This document shows, piece by piece, positions 51,957-61,104 of a stretch of DNA of 64,000 nt. The notes below the pieces were generated by a model. The model was not told the DNA's origin. It worked only from the letters and a program-made list of their open reading frames with translations, and did not search any database. The DNA comes from Deferribacterales bacterium Deferri_01. GTDB taxonomy: Bacteria > Chrysiogenota > Deferribacteres > Deferribacterales > Geovibrionaceae. The first letter of the stretch is position 1; each line of letters begins with the position of its first letter. Location: NCBI GenBank assembly GCA_001603805.1, contig LUZY01000002.1, positions 62,001-126,000 on the forward strand, given 5' to 3'. The position numbers were made by a program, and so were the translations under genes.

Positions 51957-52058
51957 CCAATCCATCCGTGGGGGCGGCTTAAATCGCTCGCGGTCGGATA
52001 AACCGACCTTCGCTACGCACGGCGCATCTCCATCCATGGAGATGTTTGAGACACATTC
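51957..52058 (+). repeat. three-hairpin repeat element, copy 2 after rubrerythrin
   Basis: A tandem copy 125 bp after copy 1. Hairpin 2 GGTCGG/ATAAA/CCGACC and hairpin 3 CATCTCC/ATCCAT/GGAGATG are perfect. Hairpin 1 is shorter here because its left arm lies in unique sequence (CCCA ... TGGG). Linkers TCGCTC and TTCGCTACGCACGGCG are the same as in the coxA copy on the opposite strand. Confidence 0.9.
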
Positions 52059-52069
52059 TTATATAGCCC

Positions 52070-52108
52070 AATGATAAGCCCGCCATTTGTGGGGGCCTAT
52101 CATCTTTT
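52070..52108 (+). terminator. terminator after the repeat pair
   Basis: TGATA-A-GCCC-G-CCA / TTTG / TGG-G-GGC-C-TATCA followed by TCTTTTT. CCATTTGTGGGGGC recalls hairpin 1 of the preceding repeats, so this may be a remodelled third copy that now terminates the rubrerythrin transcript. Confidence 0.6.
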
Positions 52109-52145
52109 TGGTATCCTGATTTTAAAATATACCTAATCTACTAGA

Positions 52146-54038
52146 TCATTGATTCAGATAAGTCGTTATGAGAACATTACTCTGCCTGTTAGAAGCGGGA
52201 ATAATATCATATTCAAGATATGTATTATGGATCATCTGCATTCCATGATAAACAGGCATTGTTGAGTTTATAGAGTTTTTGATTCTGTATGTTCCTGCAG
52301 GAAGATCATTGAAAACATATCTGTTGATAAACCAATACTGCTTCCAAAGATTCGAATCGGTCGGTTCATGACCAGTGAGCGGAAGTTCAGGACTGTACTG
52401 ATAAGTTGTGTCCGGCACATACTCAGCAGATGTTTCCTGATGAACAAGCACCATCGGGGCATCTTTGATCCAGTTATCAGGAACTAAAATCATAGGCAGG
52501 GCAAGTCTTACAGTAAGCTCAGGTTCAATCACAAGATAATTTGCAACAAGATTATCCGCCTCTGCAAGAACTGCTGATTCTCTCGTTGAAGAATTAAGAA
52601 GAGTGTGAGAGGCGCTTATAGAAACAAACCAATCAGTGTCTCTGTACGGATGCGAGTTATTATAAAGTCTTGTATTTTGGGAAACAGCCATCATTGCTTC
52701 AACTCTGCTCATAAAAATCTCTGACTGTTTTTTCATTCCTTCAAGATACAGATCAACATAGTATGAAGCAGGCATTCCTGTTTTAGATTTATGACGCTTT
52801 TCCAGAATAAGCTGGAGAGTGATGAGCTGAAGATTAGCATACATTTCAAACTGATTAAAAAGTGCCTGGTGATTTTGTTTTGAGAAGGCGTATTTAATAT
52901 TGATATTACCCCACAGATTGATCGCACTGCTGGTATCGGTTGAACCACTCATAACACGTTGGAATTGTCTCAAAATCTCTTCAAGTTCAATAATGTTCAG
53001 TTGCTTCTCAAAATCACTTACAAGCATCTTCCAGTCTTCATCATCGGAACCAGCGGCATGTACTGTAATAAACAAAAGAGTATCATGAAGACGCTGGATT
53101 TTAACTATGCTGGAAGAGAGGGAGGTAACAAGAGTAGTGTACTCATTGCGTTCTGTCTGCGTCAGAATAAGCTGGAGTGATTGACTGATCTGAACTTGAA
53201 ATTTTTCCAGCTCCGCCCTTATTTCTTTTATTTCATTGCTGACATCTGTAATGGCATCAAGAATTTCACCGGTAGGGACAGAGGGTTCGTTTGATTCTCC
53301 AAAAATTTCATCAAGTACCCAGCCTGTTGCACGGTCTCCTATCTGCTGACCGGCACCTTCCACTAGCCCTTTTGCAAAAGCAGCAGCTAATGCTCCCTTG
53401 GGCATAGGTTCTCCGGAAAAGCTGTGTTTGTGCCCTAATTCAAGTTCATTAAGCAGAAAGGTATTAAAATCATCAAGACTCGAATACCCTGATGCAGCAG
53501 AAGAAAACTCTGATTCTGAAAAGTCGGTATAATAGAAGTTTATATCAGTGAGCAGTCCCTGAGAAACAGGTATCGTCAGAAACTCTGCCACAACAGCTTC
53601 AGCAGCATCAAAATCTGTTTCACCGTAACGTGATATAAACTCTGAAACAAGAGTTGAAGCATAACCAACATGTATCATACGGCGTTCTTTTACCAGGGAA
53701 GCATTAACATTGGCTTTAAGGACGTCATTAAAAATGGTTCCGGAAGATTCAAACCGTCCGCCGGTAATTTCAAGGTAATAACCATATTGTACTGCACCAT
53801 AGTCTACCGATACAAGAAATGTCCCGTTTTCTTTGGTTTCAGCAGTAAAAGTTCTCACTAAACTGCCATCTTCATCAAAAACAGAAACATCTGCACCGGA
53901 AACAGGTTCACCGGCTGTTGCAATACCCATTATAAGATACGTTGAAGGTTCGTTGTCTGAGTTATCTGATCCTGAGCCGCAGCCTAATAAAAATAGAATA
54001 AGAAAAACATTTAAACAATTTTTGAGCTTTCTGTGCAT
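52146..54038 (-). CDS. large lipoprotein with N-terminal beta domain and helical core, unknown function
   Basis: A 630-residue lipoprotein (lipobox FLLGC near residue 20, then GSGSDNSDNEPS). Residues about 30-105 form a carboxypeptidase-regulatory/Ig-like domain (GEPVSGADVSVFDEDGSLVR). Residues about 215-440 are strongly helical, with a coiled coil at EILDAITDVSNEIKEIRAEL. The C-terminal about 130 residues are beta-rich and end in NVLITTYLNQ. A helical bundle between beta caps recalls alpha-helical pore-forming toxins, but I cannot confirm that. ATG 54038 follows a GTGAG; a TTG lies 15 bases further up. It is a single-gene unit. Confidence 0.75.
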   Translation of the reverse strand: MHRKLKNCLNVFLILFLLGCGSGSDNSDNEPSTYLIMGIATAGEPVSGADVSVFDEDGSLVRTFTAETKENGTFLVSVDYGAVQYGYYLEITGGRFESSGTIFNDVLKANVNASLVKERRMIHVGYASTLVSEFISRYGETDFDAAEAVVAEFLTIPVSQGLLTDINFYYTDFSESEFSSAASGYSSLDDFNTFLLNELELGHKHSFSGEPMPKGALAAAFAKGLVEGAGQQIGDRATGWVLDEIFGESNEPSVPTGEILDAITDVSNEIKEIRAELEKFQVQISQSLQLILTQTERNEYTTLVTSLSSSIVKIQRLHDTLLFITVHAAGSDDEDWKMLVSDFEKQLNIIELEEILRQFQRVMSGSTDTSSAINLWGNINIKYAFSKQNHQALFNQFEMYANLQLITLQLILEKRHKSKTGMPASYYVDLYLEGMKKQSEIFMSRVEAMMAVSQNTRLYNNSHPYRDTDWFVSISASHTLLNSSTRESAVLAEADNLVANYLVIEPELTVRLALPMILVPDNWIKDAPMVLVHQETSAEYVPDTTYQYSPELPLTGHEPTDSNLWKQYWFINRYVFNDLPAGTYRIKNSINSTMPVYHGMQMIHNTYLEYDIIPASNRQSNVLITTYLNQ

Positions 54039-54126
54039 CTCACACTCCACCAAAAATACATAATTATTTTTAACAGCAAATTTAGAAAATAAAATACCAA
54101 TATGAAAAATGTGTTGTGTGTAAGAT

Positions 54127-54160
54127 AAAAAAAAACCCGATCAGAATACTGACCGGGTTT
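54127..54160 (-). terminator. cold-shock gene terminator
   Basis: On the minus strand CCCGGTCAG / TATT / CTGATCGGG followed by nine T, 30 bases after the stop codon. The plus strand also gives TTTT, so it may act for both directions. Confidence 0.9.
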
Positions 54161-54187
54161 TGTGTTTTGCTATTTTGTCCTAAAAGC

Positions 54188-54388
54188 TTACGCAGTTACA
54201 ACATTAACAGCGGCAAGACCTTTGGGAGTTTTTTCAACGTCGAATTTAACTCTTTCGCCTTCTTCAAGTGTCTTGAAGCCGGATTTAGCGATTGCGCTTA
54301 CGTGTACGAAAATGTCATCACCGTCATCTTTGGCTATGAAGCCGTAGCCCTTAGTCTCATTGAACCATTTTACAGTTCCTTCTTGCAT
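54188..54388 (-). CDS. CspA-family cold-shock protein
   Basis: A 66-residue single-domain OB-fold protein that binds single-stranded RNA and DNA. The RNA-binding motifs [10 protein letters not shown] (RNP1) and DIFVHVSAI (RNP2) are intact, and [16 protein letters not shown] is the usual N-terminus. ATG 54388 has AGGAGA at good spacing; the reading frame extends further up but only by chance. The region up to the preceding gene (about 190 bp) is long enough for the extended 5' untranslated leader usual in cold-shock genes. Confidence 0.97.
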   Translation of the reverse strand: MQEGTVKWFNETKGYGFIAKDDGDDIFVHVSAIAKSGFKTLEEGERVKFDVEKTPKGLAAVNVVTA

Positions 54389-54531
54389 GAATAGTCTCCT
54401 GTTAAAAGTAGTAAAAGAACTACAGTTTTGAAACTTCCAGTTCAACTTGCCTTAGATAATCGGTGATTATGCTCGACTCGTACTCGTCTGGTAACTAAAC
54501 TGTACTCTTTGCTCTGATTTTATAATACCCT

Positions 54532-54566
54532 AAATTGCAAAAAAAAGAATCATTTTTTTGCAATTT
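54532..54566 (-). terminator. terminator of the hemolysin-III gene
   Basis: On the minus strand AAATTGCAAAAAAA / loop / TTTTTTTGCAATTT, a 14-bp stem with an internal T-run, 19 bases after the stop. Confidence 0.6.
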
Positions 54567-54584
54567 TAAAAAATAATTTTAAAG

Positions 54585-55229
54585 CTAAATGTTAAGCACA
54601 TATAAAAGCATAACCATGAAATGACAAAAACTCCCTGCAAGAACAAAGATATGCCAGATTTCATGGAAACCGAAAACACCCGGCCAGGGGTTGGGTTTTT
54701 TAAGGGCGTATATCACTGCCCCTATGCTGTACAGCACTCCGCCAGAAGCGAGCCAGATTACGCCGCCTGCCGGAATATTCTTAACTATGGGATAAATAGC
54801 CACAATGCTTATCCACCCCATTGCCAGATATATACTTGTTGAAAGGAACCTTGGCGCATTAATATAAAAAAGTTTGAAAAATACGCCCACTACTGCAAAG
54901 CCCCAGACGATGCCGAATATTGTCCATCCCCAGCCTCCGCGGAGAGGAACAAGGCAGAACGGGGTGTAGGTTCCGGCTATCATCATAAATATCATAACGT
55001 GGTCAAGCTTTTTGAGAATACGGGTGCCTTTTTCATTCAAAGGAATGAGGTGATACGCAGCGCTGGCAGCGTAAAGCAGTATCATTGCAGAACCATAAAC
55101 AGAAAAAGATACTATATGCCATGCAGTTGCGTTCATAGCGGAAAGAACCACAAGAACAGTCAATGCAGCAACAGACATCAATGCCCCTGCCAGATGCGAA
55201 AAACCGCTTACCGGATCTTTTATCCTCAT
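54585..55229 (-). CDS. hemolysin III / PAQR-family membrane protein (YqfA-like)
   Basis: A 214-residue protein with seven predicted membrane helices. Family residues are DPVSGFSHLAGALMS at the N-terminus (conserved His), SAAYHLIP in the second region, and the C-terminal HEIWHIFVLAGSFCHF with the His-x3-His metal site of PAQR proteins. The biochemical role in bacteria is uncertain; hemolysis is not established for most members. ATG 55229 follows AAAGGAGA; a longer frame upstream has no ribosome-binding site. Confidence 0.93.
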   Translation of the reverse strand: MRIKDPVSGFSHLAGALMSVAALTVLVVLSAMNATAWHIVSFSVYGSAMILLYAASAAYHLIPLNEKGTRILKKLDHVMIFMMIAGTYTPFCLVPLRGGWGWTIFGIVWGFAVVGVFFKLFYINAPRFLSTSIYLAMGWISIVAIYPIVKNIPAGGVIWLASGGVLYSIGAVIYALKKPNPWPGVFGFHEIWHIFVLAGSFCHFMVMLLYVLNI

Positions 55230-55569
55230 AACAAATCTCCTTTCATATAATGAATAAGGTATGATGAGGCAAACTGCAATACTTAAGTTTGTCAACTTCT
55301 TGTTAAAGCTTCTGTTATTTGATAATTAAATAAACATTTGTCTGAAAACCAAACAAAACAACATAAAATATGTCTGAATTATATCATTGATAAAAGACAA
55401 CTTTATTGCTATTATAACGACTGATCAAAAAGACAAAAGTTCATAAGCGGCTTTGTTTTAAGGGATGTGACAGAAATTTTATTAAAAAAATAAAATTGAC
55501 CTTTCACTATCAACTGCACGAGCTTATATTTTAATGCAGGAAACAAAACACAAGCTAAGGATTTTTTTG
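55230..55569. other. divergent intergenic region, no gene
   Basis: This AT-rich gap lies between the hemolysin-III gene (minus) and the EAL-HDOD gene (plus). It must hold both promoters. No clear -35/-10 pair or conserved RNA was found; TTGACC at 55496 and TATATT at 55525 are too far apart (23 bp). Confidence 0.4.
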
Positions 55570-56817
55570 ATGAATTATGAAGAACTGATATTGGGCAGGC
55601 AGCCTATTCTCAATAAAGAAGGCTTCACCTGCGGTTATGAATTGCTTTTCCGCAATCCCGGAGAATCATCTGCCGTTATAAGTGATAATACATCTGCAAC
55701 AGCTAGGGTTCTCGTGAATATCATACAAAACTTCGGTCTTGAAAAGCTTCTGGGCGGGAAAGACGGATTTATCAATATAAATGAAAACATTATCATGCAG
55801 GACATACTTGACGTGCTGCCTCCGGAAACCCTTGTTTTTGAAATAATTGAAAACACAGTCGTCTCCAAACCATTGATAGAAAGGATTAAATACTACAAAG
55901 AAAAAGGCTATCGCTTCGCCCTTGATGATTTGTTTTTTTCAGATGAATATATGCTGATGTTTGCTTCCCTCCTTCCTCTTGCGGATTACATAAAGGTTGA
56001 CTTCTCCCTCACCAGCGACAATGACATCAGATACAGAACCCGTGAACTGAAAAAATTTCCCGCAAAGCTGCTTGCAGAAAAGGTTGAAACGCAGGAAGAC
56101 TATCAAAACGCTCTGGAAGCAGGATTCGAGCTTTTTCAGGGATATTATTTCGCACGCCCTAATATAATTTCCAAATCCGCCATTGAACCGTCCAAAATAT
56201 CAATTTTAAAACTCCTCAACCTTCTCGGCAGCGACAGCTCTCTTGACAAGATAGAAACCGAATTCAAGCTCCAGCCGGAATTCAGCCTTAAGCTTTTAAA
56301 ACTTCTCAACTCCTCATCTTTTTTCATTCGTTCAGAAGTCCGCTCCATAAGACACGCTATAAGCCTCCTCGGAAGACAGCAGCTCCAAAAATGGCTGATA
56401 ATTATGCTGTATGCCTCAAAAAACAAGGATAACAGACGCAGTCCGCTTCTGGAAACTGTTCTTCTGCGTGCCAGAGCAATGGAGCTTCTCGCCGCACGGG
56501 TTTACGGAGAAAGTTCAGGAACATCAGGGGACGCATATTTTACAGGACTAATATCTATGCTGGATGTAATATTTGGTATTTCTCCTTCAGAACTTATAAA
56601 CTCATTGAATATTGAAGGAACAATACAGGATGCCATAGAAAGAAGAGAAGGCAAGCTGGGAGATCTGCTCCGCCTTATTGAAACATCTGATGACTGTTCA
56701 GCGTCTATAAATGCAAAATTGTTAGAGAATCTCAGGCTCACTATTAATGATATAAGCGCAATAAAATATTCCAGTTTTGAATGGGTGGCAGAGCAGCAGA
56801 TTATCCACGGCTGTTAG
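55570..56817 (+). CDS. EAL-HDOD signalling protein (YuxH-like)
   Basis: A 415-residue protein with an EAL domain (residues about 1-200) and an HDOD domain (about 205-400). EAL landmarks: GYELLFRN (ExLxR), NENI, FEIIENT, FALDDLFF (DD pair, but not the usual DDFGTG), IKVDFS, LLAEKVET and FQGYYFARP. Loop 6 differs from active phosphodiesterases, so c-di-GMP hydrolysis is doubtful and a binding role is possible. The HDOD part (SLKLLKLLNSSSFF, VRSIRHAISLLGRQQLQKWL) is typical. ATG 55570 has AAGGA 9 bases upstream; ATG 55534 has none. Confidence 0.9.
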   Translation: MNYEELILGRQPILNKEGFTCGYELLFRNPGESSAVISDNTSATARVLVNIIQNFGLEKLLGGKDGFININENIIMQDILDVLPPETLVFEIIENTVVSKPLIERIKYYKEKGYRFALDDLFFSDEYMLMFASLLPLADYIKVDFSLTSDNDIRYRTRELKKFPAKLLAEKVETQEDYQNALEAGFELFQGYYFARPNIISKSAIEPSKISILKLLNLLGSDSSLDKIETEFKLQPEFSLKLLKLLNSSSFFIRSEVRSIRHAISLLGRQQLQKWLIIMLYASKNKDNRRSPLLETVLLRARAMELLAARVYGESSGTSGDAYFTGLISMLDVIFGISPSELINSLNIEGTIQDAIERREGKLGDLLRLIETSDDCSASINAKLLENLRLTINDISAIKYSSFEWVAEQQIIHGC

Positions 56818-56935
56818 TATAGCATTAAAACATTCCCTTACAAATGAACATTTTTGTTCATAACAATGCTTTGAACAAGCTTTCTATTTTCGCTTTAGAT
56901 AATTTTTATTATAATAATTCAATATAGTTACGCTC

Positions 56936-56964
56936 TTGACACAGATCGCTCATAAAGTTATTCT
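56936..56964 (+). promoter_or_regulatory. sigma-70-like promoter of the chemoreceptor operon
   Basis: TTGACA (56936-56941), 17 bp, TATTCT (56959-56964), 76 bp before the receptor start. The remainder of the 56818-57040 gap is AT-rich without other clear signals. Confidence 0.65.
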
Positions 56965-57040
56965 AAGAACTGTTAAATTTTCATCTGAACCGCTTGAGGT
57001 TTTTTAATAACATATCGTTTGAGTGTGCGGGGGTTTTATT

Positions 57041-58963
57041 ATGCCAAAAGTCAGAAAGCTGTCACTCTTTATGAAATTCCTAATCCCGCTTGCAGGAATA
57101 GTTGCAATGGCGGCTATAGTTTACTCTGTTTATTCCATTATCGGTCTGAACAAAGTTAAAGAAGACGTTATGAAGACAAAAGTCACCGAGATAGAGCGTT
57201 TTCTCCAACACACTGCTGATTCTGCAGCAGAAACAGTTCTCACAAATGCTGTAATTCTCTCAAATAACTCTGAAATAATGAATTCTCTCAGTATGTATGA
57301 TACTGAATATGCAGGAGAATACATCGGCAGAATACACTACCGCCTTGAAAAGAACAAAAATTTTGAAGGTATCAAAATTCTTGTCACATCTAAAGGACTG
57401 ACACCGTTTGCCTATGCGGGCTTCACCGGCATAACACCCGAAGCGGGGTACACTCTGAAGCAGACAGAGCAGACCAAAGCTCCTGCCAGCGGATTTGAGG
57501 TTACACCGGAAGGGCTCTGTATGAAAGGAGCAGCACCCATCACTGATAATGCGGGAACTTACTTAGGTGCGCTCCAGATAGCTGTCAATGCTGATATTAT
57601 AGCAGAAGAGATGAAAAAGGACATGGATGTTTCAACCATTATTCTTGTCAGCGGCTCTTCGGTAAAAGGCGAAAGACTGGGAAGTTACACTGTGGCATTC
57701 AACGGTGACTCATCACTGCTTTCAGAGCTTCAGAAAACAGGCCTTCCCACAGGCAGTGCTTATACGGTTACAGATAACTACTTCACAGTCACCAAGGAAA
57801 TTAAAAATAACAGCGAAAGTTCCATAGGTTATTTTGTGGCGGCTGTTCCTTTAAAGGAAATAAACGAAGCAGTTTCCGGTGCGAAAAAAGTTACTTCACA
57901 GCAGTTTTTTTATACAATAGTCTGGTTCTTGTTTATAGCCTCGGTAGTTATCGTTATCCTTTTTGTGACAATACTTAAACCTCTCAAAGGTCTTATAACC
58001 ACCACAGAAGACCTCGCCGTGGGCGATGGTGACCTGACAAGAAGAATAAACTATAAAAGCGGTGATGAGTTTGAACTTGTCTCTGACAATATAGACGCAT
58101 TCATAGAAAAGGTTCAAAATACCGTCATCACATCACTGGACAACGCCAACGAGACAGCCAGCGCCAGTGAGGAGCTTTCCTCCACATCTGAATCTCTCTA
58201 CAGCAACATACAGGAGATGACGAGTCTGGCAGAAGAAAACAGTCATATCGTAAACAACATAGCTTCTAACCTTGACAAAACAGAAGAGCTTGCGATCAGC
58301 ACCACAGAAGTTCTGGAAGACAGCCGGAACATGCTCACCAAATTTGTTACCAACCTTAATAATGTTGTGAGTACAATAATCTGCGAAAGCGAGCGTCAGG
58401 CTTCTCTTGCAAAAGATATGGAAAACCTTACAGAACAGGCTGCACAGATCCGTCAGGTTCTTTCAATAATCAGCGACATAGCAGACCAGACCAATCTCCT
58501 TGCTCTTAACGCATCAATCGAAGCGGCGAGAGCAGGTGAACACGGACGGGGTTTTGCAGTTGTTGCAGATGAGGTACGCAAGCTTGCCGAACGCACCCAG
58601 ACATCACTGGTGGAAATAAATAAAATTATCGGCATGATCACTACGGGCGTTGAAAAATCAAACACTCAGATAAGCGATATATCCGACAAAATAGTAACAG
58701 TGGCGGACAACTCCAAGGAACTTATAAGCGAAGCAAATGCCACAGGAAGCAAGCTGGGCGATACTGTCAACGTATCCTCCGAAGTGGTGAAGATGAACAC
58801 AATCATAGCCACTAAAACGAAGGAAATGATCGAAATCGTACAGAGACTTACCGCCCTCTCCACTGAAAATAAATACTCAGGCGAGAATGTAGAGGAAGTT
58901 GCGAGAATGCTTTCGGAAAAATCCGGCGGTCTGCTTGCGGTACTCAAAAGATTCAAGGTCTGA
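57041..58963 (+). CDS. methyl-accepting chemotaxis-type receptor
   Basis: A 640-residue membrane receptor: TM1 ([20 protein letters not shown]), a periplasmic ligand-binding domain of about 240 residues with Cache-like layout ([20 protein letters not shown]), TM2 ([20 protein letters not shown]), HAMP, and a signalling domain with the hairpin tip [24 protein letters not shown]. There is no C-terminal CheR/CheB pentapeptide. The start at 57041 follows GGGGG. The downstream genes are not che genes but a PP2C-type response regulator and a STAS protein, so this receptor may feed a partner-switching output rather than the flagellar motor. Confidence 0.95.
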   Translation: MPKVRKLSLFMKFLIPLAGIVAMAAIVYSVYSIIGLNKVKEDVMKTKVTEIERFLQHTADSAAETVLTNAVILSNNSEIMNSLSMYDTEYAGEYIGRIHYRLEKNKNFEGIKILVTSKGLTPFAYAGFTGITPEAGYTLKQTEQTKAPASGFEVTPEGLCMKGAAPITDNAGTYLGALQIAVNADIIAEEMKKDMDVSTIILVSGSSVKGERLGSYTVAFNGDSSLLSELQKTGLPTGSAYTVTDNYFTVTKEIKNNSESSIGYFVAAVPLKEINEAVSGAKKVTSQQFFYTIVWFLFIASVVIVILFVTILKPLKGLITTTEDLAVGDGDLTRRINYKSGDEFELVSDNIDAFIEKVQNTVITSLDNANETASASEELSSTSESLYSNIQEMTSLAEENSHIVNNIASNLDKTEELAISTTEVLEDSRNMLTKFVTNLNNVVSTIICESERQASLAKDMENLTEQAAQIRQVLSIISDIADQTNLLALNASIEAARAGEHGRGFAVVADEVRKLAERTQTSLVEINKIIGMITTGVEKSNTQISDISDKIVTVADNSKELISEANATGSKLGDTVNVSSEVVKMNTIIATKTKEMIEIVQRLTALSTENKYSGENVEEVARMLSEKSGGLLAVLKRFKV

Positions 58964-58966
58964 TAA

Positions 58967-60637
58967 ATGACTCTGAGCGGTCTGCTCGATAATCTTAATG
59001 TCTTGATTGTGGAGGATAACTCCGTAAACAGAAGGACAATGGAGCTTGTGCTTGAGCAAATGGTAGGTCGGGTTTTCACAGCAGCTGACGGAAATGAAGG
59101 GCTGGAAATATTTCGCCGCCGTGAAATAGATGTTGTTTTCACAGACCATGACATGCCACGGATGACAGGGCTTGAACTTGCAAGAGAGATCCTTGAGGAA
59201 AAGCCGGAGACCCCCATTGTTCTGGTAACAGGGCACAATGAGAGTGATGTGGTGATCAGCGCACTTAACAGCGGGATAACACACTTCCTGCCGAAGCCCA
59301 TTACCAGAAGAAGCATAAGCCGTGCGCTGGAAGAATCCTACCAGAAAGTCCTTGTCAAAAAACTTGAACATGAAAGCCGCAGAAAGGACCTTGAGCTTCT
59401 GCGTTTTAAAGAGCGCTATCACTCACTTCAGGAGAAAAACGCCTTTGAAAAACAGCTTAACCTGATCAGAAATGACTTTCAGGGGGTTATGCTGGAAACG
59501 GAAGACAGACCTTATTTCATAAATACATTCTACAAACCTCTGGATACCTTAAGCGGTGACGGCTACTCCATAAGAAGACTTTCGGACGGCAGCATATTTG
59601 TTTTTCTCATAGACTCAATGGGAAAAGGGCTCTCAGCGTCTGTGACCACTTTCATGAGCATAGCCTTTATCAACCACATCATAGATCGCTTCAACGAGCG
59701 CAACGGTTCCGGACTCCTGACACTTATCAGCAGGTATCTTGAATATATCAAAAAAGTTCTCCTTGAAGAAGAGATAGTAAGCTGCGCTTTTCTACGGATT
59801 GACGGTTCTTTCACAGAGATTGAGTACTCCCTTTTCTCCGTGCCGTCTCTCTCTGTTTCCATGCCTGACGGTCTGCGGAAAATAAAAAGCAACAACCCTC
59901 CCCTCATGTCATCCACAGAGGGTTTTACGATAGGCAAAGAAGATATAACAGGAATGTTGTCGCTGGCTGTTTTTACTGACGGACTTCTGGAAAACACCTT
60001 CATAAACACAGCAGAACATAAAGAAATGCTGTATGATCTTATAAAAGACAACCCGCCCTTTATGCACATGCGCACTTTTCTTTCCAGTACAGTTACCAGT
60101 TATGATGACGATATTACATTTATCTTCATAAATTCATCAATTGGCGGAGAAGCCGATGTCACTTCCGTGACCCCTGTTTTTCATGATGTTATGACTTATA
60201 TAAACGGTGTCGAGACAATGCTGAAAAAAGACGGTCTGTCCGATGATGACGCAGCCTCAATGACAGGGGTTCTCACCGAACTTGTTATGAATGCGTTTGA
60301 ACACGGGTGCCTCGAAATTGAACTTGAAGAGAAAACAAAGCTCATAACAGAAGGAAAGTACGATGAGCGCCTTAAACAAACAGACTCCCTGACTGACAAA
60401 TTCATCAAGATAAGAACACGGGTGGAAAACAGAGGCGGCTCACTTGTTTTCTGCGCCGAGGTCAGTGATAATGGACGGGGGTTTGATCCCCGCAGAAAGC
60501 GTAAAGGGAAAAAACCCTTTTTCGGAGGCAACGGAATAAGAATGGTTACTTCCGCTGTGGATGATATATACTTTAACGAGAAAGGAAACAAAGTAAGAAT
60601 CTATAAAACGATCCGCGGAGAATGCGTATGGAAATAA
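58967..60637 (+). CDS. response regulator with PP2C phosphatase and HATPase domains (RsbU/RsbW-type fusion)
   Basis: A 556-residue cytoplasmic protein with three modules. REC (residues 1-120) has LIVEDNS, phosphoacceptor Asp in FTDHDMPRMTG and LPKPIT. After a coiled-coil linker (about 125-165), a SpoIIE-type PP2C domain has LSGDGYS, VFLIDSMGKGLSAS, AVFTDGLLE and DDDITFIF metal acids. The C-terminal HATPase has LTELVMNAFEHG (N box), VSDNGRGFDP and GGNGIRMV. Phosphatase and anti-sigma-like kinase in one chain would act on a STAS antagonist, encoded next door. It starts 3 bases after the receptor gene. Confidence 0.93.
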   Translation: MTLSGLLDNLNVLIVEDNSVNRRTMELVLEQMVGRVFTAADGNEGLEIFRRREIDVVFTDHDMPRMTGLELAREILEEKPETPIVLVTGHNESDVVISALNSGITHFLPKPITRRSISRALEESYQKVLVKKLEHESRRKDLELLRFKERYHSLQEKNAFEKQLNLIRNDFQGVMLETEDRPYFINTFYKPLDTLSGDGYSIRRLSDGSIFVFLIDSMGKGLSASVTTFMSIAFINHIIDRFNERNGSGLLTLISRYLEYIKKVLLEEEIVSCAFLRIDGSFTEIEYSLFSVPSLSVSMPDGLRKIKSNNPPLMSSTEGFTIGKEDITGMLSLAVFTDGLLENTFINTAEHKEMLYDLIKDNPPFMHMRTFLSSTVTSYDDDITFIFINSSIGGEADVTSVTPVFHDVMTYINGVETMLKKDGLSDDDAASMTGVLTELVMNAFEHGCLEIELEEKTKLITEGKYDERLKQTDSLTDKFIKIRTRVENRGGSLVFCAEVSDNGRGFDPRRKRKGKKPFFGGNGIRMVTSAVDDIYFNEKGNKVRIYKTIRGECVWK

Positions 60638-60924
60638 ATGTTCACGACAGACAGGTCGAAATCAAAGGCAACATAAAGACACTGGAAAACTATATGACAA
60701 TTAAAGAGGTCGTACAGTCCATGGTTGACAGAGGTGCAGACAGCATCACCTTCATAATCGAAGACTCCCTCTCTATGACCTCTTCCGTTATCGGCTATCT
60801 TATGAAGCTTGTTAATGTGGACAGAATCCACATCCACATGTACATAGGGGACGACAGGCTGATAGACCTTATGGAAGAACTCAGTCTCGTACAGGTTTTC
60901 GGTGTAAAAAAGCTCAGGGGCTGA
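60628..60924 (+). CDS. STAS-domain antagonist protein (SpoIIAA/RsbV-like)
   Basis: A 98-residue single STAS domain. The stretch ITFIIEDSLSMTSSVIGYLM holds the expected phosphorylatable serine region (DS-x-SMTSS) before helix 2. It is the likely substrate of the kinase and phosphatase domains of the preceding protein. ATG 60628 is 7 bases after GGAG and overlaps the previous stop; ATG 60622 is too close. No sigma factor gene is nearby, so the downstream target may be something other than transcription. Confidence 0.87.
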   Translation: MEINVHDRQVEIKGNIKTLENYMTIKEVVQSMVDRGADSITFIIEDSLSMTSSVIGYLMKLVNVDRIHIHMYIGDDRLIDLMEELSLVQVFGVKKLRG

Positions 60925-61043
60925 TTTCCGCCGACAATCACCCCTGCTCCTGCTACCCGTCAGAAAGCCGCAAATCAGAATCTGTTAATGCCTTTAACTC
61001 TCAAGCCCTGATATTTTATCCGCCCTTACTGTTCTGTTTACCC

Positions 61044-61072
61044 TTGAACACTTGCTTATGAGGGTATATTCT
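61044..61072 (+). promoter_or_regulatory. sigma-70-like promoter of the amidotransferase operon
   Basis: TTGAAC (61044-61049), 17 bp, TATTCT (61067-61072), 33 bp before the ATG. Confidence 0.6.
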
Positions 61073-61104
61073 TAGCCTATGAACTTAATAATTAAGAGGT
61101 AAAT

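Noticed and set aside
51836-52058. Two 98-bp direct repeats with a 27-bp spacer, CRISPR-like at first sight
   Set aside because: The repeats are far too long and there is only one spacer; no cas genes are present. They are structured three-hairpin elements instead.
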